Part shown: one piece after another, positions 63,024-64,000 of the stretch | Numbering within the stretch: the first letter of the stretch is position 1 | Layout of the letters: every line of letters begins with the position of its first letter | NCBI GenBank assembly: GCA_043228905.1 | Contig: JBHGNT010000011.1 | Span: forward strand, 2,604,001 to 2,668,000 | DNA: 64,000 nt | Source: Azolla caroliniana | Taxonomy: Eukaryota > Polypodiophyta | Direction: 5' to 3' | Made by a program: the position numbers and the translations under genes | The notes under the pieces: generated by a model | Database searches by the model: none | Told to the model about the DNA's origin: nothing | Seen by the model: only the letters and a program-made list of their open reading frames with translations

Positions 63024-64000
63024 ACCGGTAAGGAAGTGTCCTACCGGCATCTGAAGGTATTCGGGTGTCTTGCGTATGTGCATATAGCTAAGGACCGGAG
63101 AGGAAAACTAGATCCGAAGACCCGGCCATGCATATTCCTCGGTTACGGCGATGATGAGTTCGGCTACCGAGTGTGGGACCTGGTCGACAAGAGGATATTC
63201 CGGAGTCGAGATATTATGTTCATGGAGGACAAGACGCTCGCCGACTGGGAGTCGGAGAAGAAGATAATGAACTCTGAGTCGACCGGTAAGGATCGATTCT
63301 ACGATGAGCAGACCCAACCGGCAAGAGACCGGTTAGCACTCGAGGAACCAGCCGGTTACGGTGAGGATACCGAACCGGCAGAAGAAGAAGTAGAGGAAGC
63401 TGAAACCAGAACCAGCCAAGACCCCGAATCGGATTCGGATGAAGATCAAATGGAGGGGCCGGTTACCGAAGCCCAAAGACGGAGATATCCTCTCAGAGAG
63501 AGAAGGGCCCCCCAGAGATTTCTGGATGCAGAGCATGTGCTGCTAACCGATGAGGGGGAGCTAGAAAGCTTCGAAGAAGCGAAGGATGATACCCACAACC
63601 GCAAATGGTTAAGTGTCATGCAGGATGAGATGGATTCCCTGCATGAGAACCATACGTACGAATTGGTGGAGTTGCCGAAAGGAAAGCGGGCACTCCGAAA
63701 CAAGTGGGTGTACAAGTTGAAAAAGGGAGATGCCGGCAACCCCCCGAGATACAAAGCCAGGATCGTGGTGAAGGGGTTCCAGCAGAAGAAGGGCGTGGAC
63801 TTCGACAAGATATTTGCCCCGGTAGTAAAGATGACCTCCATCCAGACGGTGCTGAATATAGCGGCGAGCCTGGATCTCGAGGTAGAGCAGTTGGACGTGA
63901 AGACGGCATTCCTTCACGGTGACCTCGAAGAGGAGATCTACATGCAGCAACCGGAAGGATTCGTGGAGAAAGGGAAGGAGCGCCTGGTTTGCCGGTTGAA
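63024..64000 (+). pseudogene. Copia-7 linker and reverse transcriptase start
   Basis: Open without a stop to the window end: TGKEVSYRHLKVFGCLAYVHIA, CIFLGYGDDEFGYRVW, an acidic linker, RYPLRERRAPQRF, WLSVMQDEMDSLHENHTYELVELP, NKWVYKLKKGDAG, KGFQQKKGVDFDKIFAPV, VEQLDVKTAFLHGDLEEEIYMQQPEGF. The catalytic YVDD would lie beyond 64000. Confidence 0.92.

Larger units (their letters stand above)
60283..64000 (+). mobile_element. Copia-7, Tnt1/Tork-like, runs off the window
   Basis: Plus-strand Copia in Gypsy-B gag. 5' LTR, primer site, gag, protease, integrase and the first half of RT are visible; the 3' end is beyond 64000. Pol is close to Copia-1 and Copia-6. Stops at 61545, 61806, 62178 and 63021, but from 63024 the frame is open to the window end. 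Confidence 0.93.

Overview
The window is a piece of a repeat-rich land-plant nuclear genome, most likely a seed plant. The evidence is the plant-type aldo-keto reductase (AKR) gene with GT-AG introns, Ty1/Copia elements whose primer-binding sites match plant initiator-Met tRNA (TGGTATCAGAGC and close variants), and a Tat-type Ty3/Gypsy fragment. No bacterial operon, CRISPR array, tRNA or rRNA gene was seen. About 80 percent of the window is LTR retrotransposon sequence, deeply nested and mostly broken by stops, frameshifts and deletions.

Layout. 1-9081: an old minus-strand Copia (E1) carrying a nested Copia-1 (285-6756), which itself carries an LTR-like insertion (1405-2469). 9082-16921: the only clear low-copy island, with an intact five-exon AKR gene (13284-14899) between two direct copies of a 1.5-1.7 kb flank (9082-10731 and 14990-16459), plus a degenerate Gypsy relic (about 10790-12810). 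16922-20855: Copia-2, a young internally deleted element. 21228-54569: Copia-3, split by at least four insertions: Copia-4 (22279-27987), a Copia-5 composite (29150-47292), Copia-6 (47455-54487) and Gypsy-B (from 54570). The Copia-5 composite contains a spliced unknown gene with a RING-like finger, an array of palindromic repeats, the intact Gypsy-A (33683-39453) and the 3' half of a Tat-type Gypsy with an extra coiled-coil ORF (41078-46385). Gypsy-B is cut in gag by Copia-7 (60283 to the window end).

The most notable object is Gypsy-A. Its LTRs are identical apart from a GA-repeat length difference, it has a perfect 5-bp target duplication, and its gag and pol frames are open. Its proteins resemble the fungal/vertebrate chromovirus type (Tf1, sushi-ichi) rather than the common plant Gypsy lineages. 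Gag and pol overlap in a 28-nt window holding a slippery heptamer, a 6-nt spacer and an 11-bp perfect stem, so -1 ribosomal frameshifting is predicted. Its primer-binding site is complementary to the predicted 5' end of its own transcript, as in self-priming Tf1-type elements. All three features point to a non-plant-type, possibly horizontally acquired and possibly still active element.

The defective elements also tell a story. Copia-2 lacks RT and RNase H and carries nonsense codons, yet its LTRs differ by one substitution. Copia-6 and Copia-7 share one nonsense codon at the same site. Both fit mobilisation in trans. Family assignments are by eye from motifs; no database search was possible.
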